A DNA stretch of 64,000 bases, taken from positions 62,001 to 126,000 of the forward strand of contig DASTWZ010000024.1 in the NCBI GenBank assembly GCA_035765635.1, written 5' to 3'. The DNA is from EW11 sp035765635 (lineage in GTDB: Bacteria; Verrucomicrobiota; Verrucomicrobiia; Opitutales; Opitutaceae). Positions within the stretch are counted from its first letter, which is position 1; each line of letters begins with the position of its first letter. This document shows, piece by piece, positions 36,099 to 44,830 of this stretch. A program made the position numbers and the translations under genes. Under the pieces are notes generated by a model. That model did not search any database, was not told the DNA's origin, and saw nothing but the letters and a program-made list of their open reading frames with translations.

Positions 36099-37844
36099 AT
36101 GCGTTTCCTCCGCCGTTTCGCACCCTACTCCAAGTACGTCAAACAACAGCGCGGCGCGATCATCGCTGCGGTGGTGTATGGCGCGATCTTTGGCGTGAGC
36201 AGCAGCATCGGCGTGCCGTTTCTGATCAAGTACGTCTTCCCGCCCATCTTCGAACATGGGTCCAACGCGATGGCGTGGCAGACCGTCCTGCAAATCGCGG
36301 CCTGCATTCCGCTGCTCTTCCTCCTGCGCGGCTACGCCGGGTATTTGAACAGTTACTACACCCAGTACGCCGGCGTGCATATTCTGGAGGCGCTGCGGCT
36401 GGACTATTTTCGCAAGCTGCAGGTTTTGCCGCTCTCCTTTGTTCACGGCAAAGCGACGGGCGACCTGATTTCGCGCGGACTCGCGGACACGGCGCAACTG
36501 CAGTTCACGATCACGCTGCTGGCCAACGACGGCATCAAACAACCCGCCATGCTCGTCGGCGCGCTCGGCACCCTGGTCTTTTTCGCGCTCACCGGCAAAG
36601 GCGTGTGGATCGTCTTGATCTGCCTGGCGATCGTCCCTGTATCCGTTGTCCCGATACGCTATGTCGGCCGCAAGGTCATCAAGCGCGCGCAGCAACTGCA
36701 GGCCCAACTCGGCGACGTCACCGGCCACTTTTCGGAAAATCTCGCGGCCGCGCGCGAAGTTCGCGCCTTCAGTCTCGAGCAGCACGAAGTCAAACGCTTC
36801 GGCCTCTCGACTCATGCCCTCGCAATTTCGCAGACGAAAATCGCGAAATATGCACAGGCTCTTTCGCCCGCGATCGAGGTGCTTTCGGCCATTGGCATCT
36901 CCGTGACGTTGGTTTTCGCCTATGGCTCGGGAGTCGATCTGGAAACGTTCCTGGCCGTCATCACGACCCTCTATTTCAGCTACGAACCGATCAAAAAAAT
37001 CGGCTCCTTGAACAGCGATATGAAGCGCGGCTTGGCTGCGCTGGAGCGCCTGGAGGCGGTGTTCGATGAGCCAGTAACCATCACCGATCCGGCGGAGCCG
37101 GTGTCGATTGGCCGCCTCAAAGGAGAAATCGCTTTCGAGAATCTCAGTTTCTCCTACAAGAACAACGTCCCGGCGCTCAGCCGGGTGAATGTGCGCGTTC
37201 CGGCGGGAACGGTCTGCGCACTGGTCGGCCCTTCGGGCGCGGGCAAGTCGACCTTCGCGAATCTCGTGCCGCGTTTCTACGATCCCAAGGAAGGCTCGCT
37301 CACCATCGACGGCATCGACGTGCGGGCGATGCGGCTGGCGGATCTTCGCCGCAACATCGCGATCGTTTCGCAGGATCCGGTGCTGTTCAACGACACGATC
37401 TATGCGAACCTCCTGCTCGGGCGTCCCGAAGCGACGCGCGAGGAGGTCGAGCGAGCTGCCGCCGACGCGTTCGCCCACGATTTCATCACGCAGATGCCAC
37501 AAGGCTACGAAACGATCGTCGGCGAACGCGGATCGCAGCTTTCCGGCGGGCAAAAGCAACGGATCGCGATTGCCCGCGCGTTTCTGCGCAATGCGCCGAT
37601 TCTAATTCTCGACGAGGCCACCTCGGCCCTCGATTCCGAGAGCGAAGCCGCGATCCAGGAAGCGTTGCGCAAGCTGGTCGTGGGCAAAACTGTCCTGATC
37701 ATCGCCCATCGCTTCAGCACGATTCGCGACGCCTCCATGATTCTGGTTTTCGAGCGCGGCGAAATCGTAGCCAAAGGCCCCCATGGCGAGGTCTACGCGA
37801 ACAGCGCGCTCTACAAGAGCTTGTTCGACCGGCAACAACTGTAG
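36099..37844 (+). CDS. MsbA-type lipid/multidrug ABC exporter (permease-ATPase fusion)
   Basis: 581 residues, the size of MsbA. An N-terminal six-helix ABC transmembrane domain (residues about 15-315) is followed by an ATPase with Walker A VGPSGAGKSTFANLV (about 376-390), signature LSGGQKQRIAIARAF (about 482-496), Walker B ILILDEATSALDSESE and the H-loop IIAHRFS. MsbA flips lipid A-core from the inner to the outer leaflet. The next gene encodes a family-9 (heptosyltransferase-like) enzyme, consistent with an LPS role, but a multidrug exporter cannot be excluded. It starts six bases after oppC. Confidence 0.87.
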   Translation: MRFLRRFAPYSKYVKQQRGAIIAAVVYGAIFGVSSSIGVPFLIKYVFPPIFEHGSNAMAWQTVLQIAACIPLLFLLRGYAGYLNSYYTQYAGVHILEALRLDYFRKLQVLPLSFVHGKATGDLISRGLADTAQLQFTITLLANDGIKQPAMLVGALGTLVFFALTGKGVWIVLICLAIVPVSVVPIRYVGRKVIKRAQQLQAQLGDVTGHFSENLAAAREVRAFSLEQHEVKRFGLSTHALAISQTKIAKYAQALSPAIEVLSAIGISVTLVFAYGSGVDLETFLAVITTLYFSYEPIKKIGSLNSDMKRGLAALERLEAVFDEPVTITDPAEPVSIGRLKGEIAFENLSFSYKNNVPALSRVNVRVPAGTVCALVGPSGAGKSTFANLVPRFYDPKEGSLTIDGIDVRAMRLADLRRNIAIVSQDPVLFNDTIYANLLLGRPEATREEVERAAADAFAHDFITQMPQGYETIVGERGSQLSGGQKQRIAIARAFLRNAPILILDEATSALDSESEAAIQEALRKLVVGKTVLIIAHRFSTIRDASMILVFERGEIVAKGPHGEVYANSALYKSLFDRQQL

Positions 37845-38021
37845 GCAAGGCAAAGGCAGAATGCCGAAGGCTGAAAGCTGAAGGCTGAAAACGTAGTCGG
37901 TTCCTTCATGTGGCATAGCCATCGGTCTCCTGCATTTTTGAAATCTACCTCTTCCCTCGCTTCTGTGTTCTTTCAGCCTTCAGCCTTCAGCTTTCAGCCT
38001 TCGCCTTCAGCCTTCGCCTTC
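37845..38021. repeat. Family B heptamer repeat, copy B2
   Basis: The left array (GCCGAAGGCTGAAAGCTGAA at 37863-37882 and flanks) pairs with the right array TTTCAGCCTTCAGCC... at 37970-38021. The repeat runs from the msbA stop to within three bases of the GTG start of the glycosyltransferase gene, so it forms that gene's whole leader. Confidence 0.88.
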
Positions 38022-38023
38022 CC

Positions 38024-39070
38024 GTGCCTTCCGAAAAAATCCTCTGCATCGTCTTCAAGTTCCTGGGGGATGTCGTTGTATCCATTCCGGCCATACGCGC
38101 TCTCCGACAGGGAAATCCGCGGGCGGAAATTCATTTGTTGGTGGCTGAGGATGCGGCGGCATTGGTCAATACGTTGCCCTGGATCGATAAGGTGTGGGCA
38201 TTTCCGCGGACCCGCGGGAAAATGCGTTTGCGCGACTCGCTGCCGATGATCCACCAGCTCCGGCGCGAGCGCTTTGATCTCTCGCTCGATTTCGTCGGCA
38301 ACGACCGCGGCGCTTTTCTAAGTGTCGCCGCAGGCGCGAAACGTCGCGTCGGAGTGCACGCGCCGCGAGGATTCTTCGGTCGCCGGAAATTTTATCATGA
38401 AACCATTCCGGAAGCGCCACGGGAATGGCATGAATGCCGCCGGCACCTGAACTTCGTCCGAGGTTTTGGCGCAGCCCTCGATGCGAATCTCGATCTCGAG
38501 CTGCGGCCAAATCCCGCGCTCGCAGCGCAGGCCAAAGCTCTTCTGCCCGACGCCGCGATCATTGCGCACATTTCCACGAGTAAACCGCTCAAGGAGTGGC
38601 CCCTCGAATATTGGCGAAGCCTCGCTCAACTCGCCGCGGCCGAGGGCCATCACATGCTTTTCGCCGCCGGACCGAGCCCGCGCGAGCGTGCGCTGCTCGC
38701 CTCGCTGATGGCGAGCGATGCGTCGCTGCGCGAGCTGCCGATGATCAAAGGCCTCGATCTTTATCTCGCCGTTCTCGCTCAAGCCGAGTTGCTGGTGTCC
38801 GGCGACACGGGACCCATGCACTTCGCCGCAGGTGTGGGAATCCCGACGCTGAGCATTTTCGGCCCCAGCATCGTCGAACAGTGGGCGCCGATCGCGCCGC
38901 TCGCCCGCGTCTTGAAAGCGCCAAATTGTTCGTGCTCGCCCGAACAGGAAACCTGCACGTCCGCCACGCCTTGCTTGCGCGGCGTCACTCCGCACCTTGT
39001 CTGGAAGGAAATTCGCGAGCTTCTCGCTTTGCGCAAAACCTTGCCGGTTTCGGCCCCGACCCATGAGTAA
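38024..39070 (+). CDS. Family 9 glycosyltransferase (heptosyltransferase-like)
   Basis: 348 residues, GTG start at 38024 immediately after the family B repeat. The N-terminus ILCIVFKFLGDVVVSIPAIR (residues about 6-25) is the GT9 acceptor-side motif; the donor site is in LLVSGDTGPMHFAAGVGIPTLSIFGPS, here quoted only as SGDTGPMHFAAGVGIPTLSI (about 258-277). A Cys-rich C-terminal segment (NCSCSPEQETCTSATPC) resembles that in some LPS heptosyltransferases. It probably adds a sugar to LPS core in the cytoplasm, in line with the upstream MsbA-type exporter. Its last eight bases overlap the next gene. Confidence 0.88.
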   Translation: MPSEKILCIVFKFLGDVVVSIPAIRALRQGNPRAEIHLLVAEDAAALVNTLPWIDKVWAFPRTRGKMRLRDSLPMIHQLRRERFDLSLDFVGNDRGAFLSVAAGAKRRVGVHAPRGFFGRRKFYHETIPEAPREWHECRRHLNFVRGFGAALDANLDLELRPNPALAAQAKALLPDAAIIAHISTSKPLKEWPLEYWRSLAQLAAAEGHHMLFAAGPSPRERALLASLMASDASLRELPMIKGLDLYLAVLAQAELLVSGDTGPMHFAAGVGIPTLSIFGPSIVEQWAPIAPLARVLKAPNCSCSPEQETCTSATPCLRGVTPHLVWKEIRELLALRKTLPVSAPTHE

Positions 39071-39449
39071 AGAAAACGAGAAAAAACTGCCGCGGTCGGC
39101 GGAGGAATTGATCTCCGATTTTCTCTCGGTTCCCCATCAGCCCGACCGAAGCCGGCGCCGGCCAACCCTCGAGGTAGGCGGTCTGGTCGAACAAATCCTG
39201 ATCAAGCACCAGATCGGCCGAGACGCTCCCGAACACCTCATCCGCGAGCAATGGTCACAGATTGTCGGCGGCGCCAATGCCCACTACTCCCACCCCACCG
39301 AGATCGATCCGCGCGGCCGGCTGATCGTTCTGGCTTCCCACGCCGTCGTCCGCAACGAGCTGTTTCATCATAGAGCGTTGATCGTCGACAAGATCCGCAA
39401 GCTGCCCGGCTGTGCGAAGGTCCGTGAACTGCACATCCGCGCCGGCTGA
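39063..39449 (+). CDS. DciA-like (DUF721) protein, putative helicase loader
   Basis: 128 residues from the ATG at 39063, overlapping the glycosyltransferase stop by eight bases. The DUF721 core runs from VGGLVEQILIKHQIG (residues about 39-53) through IREQWSQIVGGANAHYSHP to LIVLASHAVVRNELFHHRAL and the closing KIRKLPGCAKVRELHIRAG. DciA proteins load or operate the replicative helicase DnaB in bacteria lacking DnaC/DnaI, with a KH-like domain. The N-terminal 30 residues are basic and charged. The overlap suggests translational coupling to an LPS gene, which is functionally unrelated. Confidence 0.8.
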   Translation: MSKENEKKLPRSAEELISDFLSVPHQPDRSRRRPTLEVGGLVEQILIKHQIGRDAPEHLIREQWSQIVGGANAHYSHPTEIDPRGRLIVLASHAVVRNELFHHRALIVDKIRKLPGCAKVRELHIRAG

Positions 39450-39469
39450 ATCTCGATCCCAGGCATATC

Positions 39470-39668
39470 GCCCACGAATCACACGAAGCACACGAAATCG
39501 ATCCACTGAATTTCTCCCACGGAATCCACGGAAATCACGGAATGGGAATCCGAAACCGTATTCTTCATTCATCCTTCTTCAATCTTCCTTTGTCTTACCT
39601 TCCGTGCTTTCCGTGAATTCCGTGGGAAGTTTGTATTTTGATTCGTGTGCTTCGTGTGATTCGTGGGC
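39470..39668. repeat. Family A nested palindrome, copy A3
   Basis: Outer arms GCCCACGAATCACACGAAG (from 39470) and CTTCGTGTGATTCGTGGGC (ending 39668) match perfectly over 19 bases and enclose inner arms CCCACGGAATCCACGGAAA (from 39525) and TTTCCGTGAATTCCGTGGG (about 39609-39627). The centre (39545-39600) is an unstructured T/C-rich stretch. It sits between the DciA-like gene and the rpsO leader. Confidence 0.92.
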
Positions 39669-39902
39669 CCCAAAATTCCCCGGTAGGGCTCTTGCAAAAA
39701 AACACTTGCGCGGGCTCGCGGCGTTCGGGATACCTGTGCCTTGCGTTAGTGGAAGTCCGTCGGTTGCGGACTCCCACCATGACTGGTCCCGCACCTCGTG
39801 GGATTAGAACGGTGACGCCGGCCAAACCGCATTCTGCGGGGCGCGCGGGCGGCACGGGAACTGCAAAGAACCCCTACAGTCGTGCAACTTAACCAAGAAA
39901 CC
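39669..39902 (+). promoter_or_regulatory. Candidate structured leader of rpsO
   Basis: The spacer of about 230 bases before rpsO has no ORF with support. It holds a hairpin with arms GTGGAAGTCCG (39749-39759) and CGGACTCCCAC (39767-39777), 10 of 11 pairs, loop TCGGTTG, followed by GC-rich segments. S15 controls its own mRNA through leader structures in several unrelated bacterial groups, so an S15-binding leader here is plausible but not shown. Confidence 0.4.
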
Positions 39903-40166
39903 ATGTCAACAGTCGCTAAACCCGAAATCATCGCAGAATACAAAATCCACGATAAGGACACCGGATCTTCCGAAGTCCAAATCGCGTTGCTCACGGCTCG
40001 TATCAATCACCTCACGGAACATCTTCGCACTCACCGCAAGGATTTCCACAGCCGTCGCGGCCTGCTGCAAATGGCCAGTCGCCGCCGCAAGCTGCTCGAC
40101 TACTTGAAAAAGCATAACCTGCCCAAGTATTCCGAGCTCTTGCAAAAGTTGAATCTCCGTAAGTAA
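39903..40166 (+). CDS. rpsO: 30S ribosomal protein S15
   Basis: 87 residues from the ATG at 39903; an in-frame GTG at 39882 would add seven residues not typical of S15. S15 binds the central domain of 16S rRNA early in 30S assembly. The highly conserved DTGSSEVQIALLTARINHLT (residues about 18-37), HLRTHRKDFHSRRGLLQM (about 38-55) and SRRRKLLDYLKK (about 57-68) fix the identity. It is followed 12 bases later by an intrinsic terminator and then pnp, the classical rpsO-pnp order. Confidence 0.98.
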   Translation: MSTVAKPEIIAEYKIHDKDTGSSEVQIALLTARINHLTEHLRTHRKDFHSRRGLLQMASRRRKLLDYLKKHNLPKYSELLQKLNLRK

Positions 40167-40178
40167 CCCTTTCGCAAC

Positions 40179-40215
40179 ACGGGCGACCCGATCCGCGGGT
40201 CGCCCGTTGTCTTTT
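40179..40215 (+). terminator. Intrinsic terminator after rpsO
   Basis: ACGGGCGACCCG (40179-40190) and CGGGTCGCCCGT (40196-40207) make a perfect 12-bp stem with a five-base loop, followed by TGTCTTTT. Some readthrough into pnp is possible because the T-run is interrupted. Confidence 0.88.
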
Positions 40216-40240
40216 CGACACTCGAGGATTGGGCTGGGAC

Positions 40241-40336
40241 ATTTCCGTTTGTTTCAAAGTGAGCGCTTTCAACGCCGCTCACTAGGCGCCAAACGGAAAT
40301 CTCTCGCTCAAGCGAGGATTGCAGTCGGTTACCGAC
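40241..40336 (+). promoter_or_regulatory. Nested hairpin leader of pnp
   Basis: An outer 11-bp stem (ATTTCCGTTTG 40241-40251, CAAACGGAAAT 40290-40300) encloses an inner 7-bp stem (GTGAGCG 40259-40265, CGCTCAC 40276-40282). Two small hairpins follow: CTCGCT/AGCGAG (40303-40315) and AGTCGG/CCGACT (40323-40337). pnp mRNA in E. coli is autoregulated through a leader stem processed by RNase III; an analogous device is a reasonable inference. Confidence 0.55.
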
Positions 40337-40460
40337 TAACAAACCCCTGCCTTTCGCGCCTTTTGCGCTGAAGGCCGCTTCCGCAATGCGGGAGCTAAGA
40401 ACTCAACGTCCGTCGCGTGTCGCGGCCGCTTGGGTCCATCCGAGACACGAATACAAAGTA

Positions 40461-42665
40461 ATGAATCAGAAACACACCGTAACGGTCCCAGAACTCGGGA
40501 TTACGTTCTCCACCGGCTCGATCGCTCAGCTCGCCAACGGCGCCGTCAACGTGAGCGTCGGCGAAACCAATGTCTTCGTCACCGCCGTCGTCGCTCAAAA
40601 CATGAAGCCGGGCCAGGACTTCTTCCCGCTCACCGTCGACTATCGCGAAAAGTACGCAGCAGCTGGCCGCTTCCCGGGTGGTTATTTCAAACGCGAGGGA
40701 CGTCCTTCCGAAAAGGAAATCCTTACCTCGCGCTTGTGCGACCGCCCCTGCCGACCGCTCTTCCCCGAAGGTTTCCTCAACGAGGTTCAAATCATCGGCC
40801 AACTCTTCTCCGCTGACCAAAATAACGAAGCCGACATCCCGATGGTCAACGGCGCGTCCGCCGCTCTCGCGATTTCGGACATTCCGTGGAACGGCCCGAT
40901 CGCCGCCGTGCGCGTCGCCGAAATCGACGGCCAATTCGTCGCTAATCCGACGATCGACCAGATGTTCCAGTCGACCCTCGACCTGATCTACGTGGGCAAC
41001 GAAAAGGACATGCTCATGATCGAGGGCTCCGCGGACCAGATCCCGGAAGAGCGCTTCATCGAGGCCCTCGCCTTCGGCCATCAATCGATCCAGCCGATCA
41101 TCCGCGCAATCAAGGAACTCGTCGCTGTCGCCGGTAAGCCGAAAGCCACGTTCGCCCTCGTCGGCGCTACCCCGGAAGCTCGCGCCATCATCGAGCGCGT
41201 CGTCCCGGCCGATCGCATTTCTCAAGCCATCTTCGGCAAGGAAAAAGCCGCCCGCGGCGCCGCGGTTAAGCTCCTCAAGGAAGAAGCCAAAGCCGCTCTC
41301 CTCGCCGAACTCGGCGAAGGCAAATTCACCGATGTCGACCTGAACGTCGTCTTCGAAGATCTCCAATACAAAGCCTACCGCAAAACCGTGCTCGAGCGCG
41401 GCGTACGCGCCGATGGCCGCGACGCAAAATCCCTCCGCCCCATCAGCTCGCAGGTCGGCGTGCTCCCGCGCGTTCACGGCAGCGCGATCTTCCAACGCGG
41501 CGACACCCAGAGCATCGTCTTCACGACGCTCGGGCCGACGAAAGAAGCGCAGGAACTCGACGCTCTCACGGGCGGCGCTCGCTCGAAGTCGTTCATTCTC
41601 CACTACAACTTCCCGCCATTCTCGGTCGGTGAAACAGGCCGCTTCGGCGCCCCGGGTCGCCGCGAAATCGGCCACGGCGCGCTCGCCGAGCGTTCGCTCG
41701 TTCCGGTTCTTCCGCCAGAAGATGTATTCCCTTACTCAATACGCTTGGTCTCGGAAATCATGTCGTCCAACGGCTCGACCTCCATGGCCTCGATCTGCGG
41801 CGGCTGTCTGTCCTTGATGGATGCCGGCGTTCCGATCGTCGCTCCTGTTGCTGGCATCAGCTGCGGTTTGATGACGGAAAACGGCGCCGATGGCAGCATC
41901 ACGAACTGGAAAACGATCACCGACATTCTCGGTGAAGAAGACCACTTCGGCGACATGGACTTCAAACTCGCCGGCACGACCAAGGGCATCACGGGCTTCC
42001 AACTGGATCTCAAGATCAACGGTCTTCCCTTCGAGATCGCAAAGACGGCCATCTTCCAAGCCCGCGACGCGCGCATCGAGATTCTGAAGACGATGCTGGC
42101 TTCCCTGCCAGCGCCTCGCGCTCAGCTCAGCACTTACGCGCCGCGCATCCAGACGATCCAGATCGATCCCGAAAAGATCGGCCTGCTCATCGGCCCGGGT
42201 GGAAAGACGATCCGCCGCATCACGGAAACGACCGGCGCGCAGATCGACATTGCCGAAGATGATTCGGGCAAGGTCTTCATCTACTCGAACAACGCCGATT
42301 CGATGAATCGCGCGGTGCAGGAAATCGACGCCCTCTGCGGCGGCGGCGCGCAAATCGAAGTGGGCAAGATCTACCGCGGCGTCGTCAAAGGCACCAAGGA
42401 GTTCGGCGCCTTCGTCGAATGCCTCCCCGGCAAAGAAGGCCTTGTGCACATCAGCGAACTCGCCGACTTCCGCGTCCGCCGGACGGAGGACGTCTGCAAA
42501 GTCGGTGACGAGATGATGGTCAAGTGCGTCGGCATCGATGAAAAGTCCGGCAAGGTTCGCCTCTCGCGCAAAGCCGCGATGAAGGAACTCGAGCAACAGC
42601 AGCAAGCCCAGTCCGGCGAACAGCCCGCTGCCGCCGCTGGCGCCGCGCCGACGAGCAACAGCTAA
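40461..42665 (+). CDS. pnp: Polyribonucleotide nucleotidyltransferase (PNPase)
   Basis: 734 residues from the ATG at 40461 (MNQKHTVTVPELGITFSTGS); the upstream extension of the frame is a leader. PNPase is a trimeric phosphorolytic 3'-5' exoribonuclease of the degradosome. Two RNase PH-like domains (GRFPGGYFKREGRPSEKEIL near residues 72-91; MASICGGCLSLMDAGVPI near 440-457) flank a helical domain; a KH domain (KIGLLIGPGGKTIRRITETT near 572-591) and an S1 domain (VVKGTKEFGAFVECLPG near 642-658) follow. A Gln/Ala-rich tail ends the protein. An intrinsic terminator follows at 42727. Confidence 0.98.
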   Translation: MNQKHTVTVPELGITFSTGSIAQLANGAVNVSVGETNVFVTAVVAQNMKPGQDFFPLTVDYREKYAAAGRFPGGYFKREGRPSEKEILTSRLCDRPCRPLFPEGFLNEVQIIGQLFSADQNNEADIPMVNGASAALAISDIPWNGPIAAVRVAEIDGQFVANPTIDQMFQSTLDLIYVGNEKDMLMIEGSADQIPEERFIEALAFGHQSIQPIIRAIKELVAVAGKPKATFALVGATPEARAIIERVVPADRISQAIFGKEKAARGAAVKLLKEEAKAALLAELGEGKFTDVDLNVVFEDLQYKAYRKTVLERGVRADGRDAKSLRPISSQVGVLPRVHGSAIFQRGDTQSIVFTTLGPTKEAQELDALTGGARSKSFILHYNFPPFSVGETGRFGAPGRREIGHGALAERSLVPVLPPEDVFPYSIRLVSEIMSSNGSTSMASICGGCLSLMDAGVPIVAPVAGISCGLMTENGADGSITNWKTITDILGEEDHFGDMDFKLAGTTKGITGFQLDLKINGLPFEIAKTAIFQARDARIEILKTMLASLPAPRAQLSTYAPRIQTIQIDPEKIGLLIGPGGKTIRRITETTGAQIDIAEDDSGKVFIYSNNADSMNRAVQEIDALCGGGAQIEVGKIYRGVVKGTKEFGAFVECLPGKEGLVHISELADFRVRRTEDVCKVGDEMMVKCVGIDEKSGKVRLSRKAAMKELEQQQQAQSGEQPAAAAGAAPTSNS

Positions 42666-42726
42666 TCAGTTAACAGAGCCGTGAGAGCGGTGGCATATTC
42701 CGCCGCTTTCCCTAACCTCTAAAATG

Positions 42727-42755
42727 AGCCGAGGCGTAACTGCCTCGGCTTTTTT
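42727..42755 (+). terminator. Intrinsic terminator after pnp
   Basis: AGCCGAGGC (42727-42735) and GCCTCGGCT (42742-42750) form a perfect 9-bp stem with a six-base loop, followed directly by a run of six T. A further imperfect stem (AGCGGTGG/CCGCCGCT, about 42689-42710) lies just upstream. Confidence 0.95.
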
Positions 42756-42759
42756 GCGC

Positions 42760-43704
42760 TCACGGCGACGGGAAGCTCCAGGCCAACGGGCTGAACCGAA
42801 AGTCGTCCGCGCCGACTTCACGCACGGTGCCGAAGCCCGGCAGTGCGAAATGATACCCGGCCAGGATTTGTTGTCGTTCAACCGCTTCACGAAGCAGCTT
42901 CCTCCGACTCTTCTCCACTAACGCCGGAACTGAGTCACCGATCAACGTCCATTCGGGATGCGGCACATGCAGCGAGGGGTCAACCATGGCATCGGCGACG
43001 TAAACGAGTTCCAGTGAGCCGGAAACGTCAGCGTCGCGCGCGAATTTGAACCCGACCTGGCCGGGAGTATGCCCAGCCAGATCGATCGCGCGCAGGCCTC
43101 TCACAATTTCGTCCCCGGCATCGAAAAACGAGAGATGCGAACCAAGCGTTTCGAGGGCGGGTCGAATCGCCTGGATGATGGCCTCTTGGCGTTCCACCGG
43201 CACTTTGGTCTGGCTCAAATCGGGCGCAGATTGCGTCCAAAAGGCCCATTCGTTCCCCGCCACCGCGTATTTGGCATTTGGATACCGCAGGGCTTTGAAA
43301 TCATCGCTGAGCGAGCCAGCGACGTGATCAAGGTGAAGGTGGGAAAACAGCACTCGATTGATCTGGCCCGGCGAAATCCCCAACGCCCCCAGCCTCTTCT
43401 CCATCCAACCTAGATTCGGCCCGTAAGCCGACGCACACCCCGGATCGATCAAGATGAGTTCGCCGTTCCACCGGACAAGCAGCGGCAGCACCTGCAAATG
43501 AACGATGTCCGTCGGCAGTCCCGCATCGGCCAGCGCGGCCTCCACGTCTGGCTTGGAGGCGTTCCAGGCGCAGTCCTCCACGGGCCGGGCGGTGTAGGAA
43601 CCATCGTGGAGAACCCAAGCATCATTCCCCTGACCCAAGGGCAAATGCACGACCCCGGGTGTCACGACGCTCACTCGAGGCGGTTGTTGCGGTAGTGTTT
43701 TCAT
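42760..43704 (-). CDS. MBL-fold metallo-hydrolase
   Basis: 314 residues from the ATG at 43704; the frame is open to 43866, but the extension overlaps the reductase gene and lacks family features. The metallo-beta-lactamase motif HxHxDH appears as FSHLHLDHVAG (residues about 113-123), with further ligands in IDLAGHTPGQVGFKF and YVADAMVDPS. This spacing is that of the lactonase/hydrolase branch that includes N-acyl-homoserine lactonases, but substrates vary widely. It lies 43 bases after the aldo-keto reductase gene on the same strand, so the pair is probably one operon under the divergent LysR regulator. Confidence 0.88.
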   Translation of the reverse strand: MKTLPQQPPRVSVVTPGVVHLPLGQGNDAWVLHDGSYTARPVEDCAWNASKPDVEAALADAGLPTDIVHLQVLPLLVRWNGELILIDPGCASAYGPNLGWMEKRLGALGISPGQINRVLFSHLHLDHVAGSLSDDFKALRYPNAKYAVAGNEWAFWTQSAPDLSQTKVPVERQEAIIQAIRPALETLGSHLSFFDAGDEIVRGLRAIDLAGHTPGQVGFKFARDADVSGSLELVYVADAMVDPSLHVPHPEWTLIGDSVPALVEKSRRKLLREAVERQQILAGYHFALPGFGTVREVGADDFRFSPLAWSFPSP

Positions 43705-43747
43705 GAATACGCGGGAATAAAGATCGGCGAGTTCGCGACCGAATACA

Positions 43748-44776
43748 TCAACGTCCAATGAATGGGCGCATGGTGGCGTAATAGCGGTCGCCTGCGGCGG
43801 CTTCGACGGGAAACGCCTCGCTGATCGCGCGGAGTTCGTCCTCGTTGAGCTCGAGTCCGACCGCATCGATCAGCTCGTCGAGGTGCTCGACGCGGGTCGT
43901 TCCCGGAATCGGAATGATGTCTTCTCCCTGCGCGAGGACCCAGGCCAGCGCGAGCTGCACCGGCTTCACCTTTCGCTCCGCAGCCAGCTCTTTCAAGGTG
44001 CGGACGATATCGAGATTTTTTTGGAAATTCTCGCCCTGAAAGCGCGGCAGATTCCGACGGAAATCATTCTCGGCAAAGTCCTCGAAGCGCGTGATCGCGC
44101 CGCTCAAGAAGCCTCGGCCGATCGGACTGTAAGGAACGAACGAGACGCCCAATTCACGACAGGCGTCCAAGGTGCCATTGGTCTCCGGTTCGCGGGACCA
44201 GAGCGAGTATTCGCTTTGCAGCGCGGCGATCGGATGCACCGCGTGCGCGCGGCGCAGCGTCTTTTCGTTCACCTCCGAAAGTCCAATGTGGCGGATTTTC
44301 CCCTCGGCGATCAGTTCGGCCATCGCGCCCACCGCATCCTCGATCGGAGCCGAATCCGGGTTGTGCCGATGCAGGTAATAGAGGTCGATGGTCTCGACGC
44401 CGAGCCGGCGGAGACTCGCCTCGCAACTTGCGCGGATGTAGGCAGGCGTGTTGTCCACGCCGCGCCGGGCGTGATCATTGGGATCGCGCAGGATGCCGCA
44501 TTTTGTCGCCAAGACCACGCGCTCGCGTTGGCCAGCGAGAAACCGGCCGAGCAACTCCTCATTCGTAAACGGACCATAGATGTCCGCCGTATCCAGAAAC
44601 GTAATACCGTGATCCAATGCATGGGCCAGCGTGCGCAGGTTCCGGGCGTTGTCGGTCGAGCCATAAAACTCCGACATGCCCATGCAGCCAAGGCCAAGGG
44701 CGGAAACGATCGGCCCATTGCGACCGATCTGACGGGTGGGAAACTTCGATGTGACGCTCTCAGTTGTGGGTTTCAT
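43748..44776 (-). CDS. Aldo-keto reductase (YakC/AKR13-like)
   Basis: 342 residues from the ATG at 44776. The NADPH-dependent TIM-barrel reductase signature is complete: ALGLGCMGMSEFYG (residues about 26-39), the catalytic Asp and Tyr in FLDTADIYGPFTNEELLG (about 59-76), Lys in VVLATKCGI, His in DLYYLHRHNPDS, and the cofactor segment IPIPGTTRVEHLDEL near the C-terminus. Such enzymes reduce aldehydes or ketones. It is divergent from the LysR gene across an 84-base spacer with a dyad at 44831-44849. Confidence 0.93.
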   Translation of the reverse strand: MKPTTESVTSKFPTRQIGRNGPIVSALGLGCMGMSEFYGSTDNARNLRTLAHALDHGITFLDTADIYGPFTNEELLGRFLAGQRERVVLATKCGILRDPNDHARRGVDNTPAYIRASCEASLRRLGVETIDLYYLHRHNPDSAPIEDAVGAMAELIAEGKIRHIGLSEVNEKTLRRAHAVHPIAALQSEYSLWSREPETNGTLDACRELGVSFVPYSPIGRGFLSGAITRFEDFAENDFRRNLPRFQGENFQKNLDIVRTLKELAAERKVKPVQLALAWVLAQGEDIIPIPGTTRVEHLDELIDAVGLELNEDELRAISEAFPVEAAAGDRYYATMRPFIGR

Positions 44777-44830
44777 CCCAGGAGAATACCTCGCGCGCCG
44801 CTTGCCGTCCAAAACTCAGTCGGCATTGTT

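Noticed and set aside
35454..37559. 701-codon ORF on the minus strand opposite oppC and the MsbA-type gene
   Set aside because: It mirrors two well-supported genes, has the His/Arg/Asp-rich composition of an antisense shadow in GC-rich DNA and shows no family motif.
39749..39777. Hairpin before rpsO as part of a tRNA
   Set aside because: No complete cloverleaf, no T-loop sequence and no CCA-type acceptor stem could be assembled around it.
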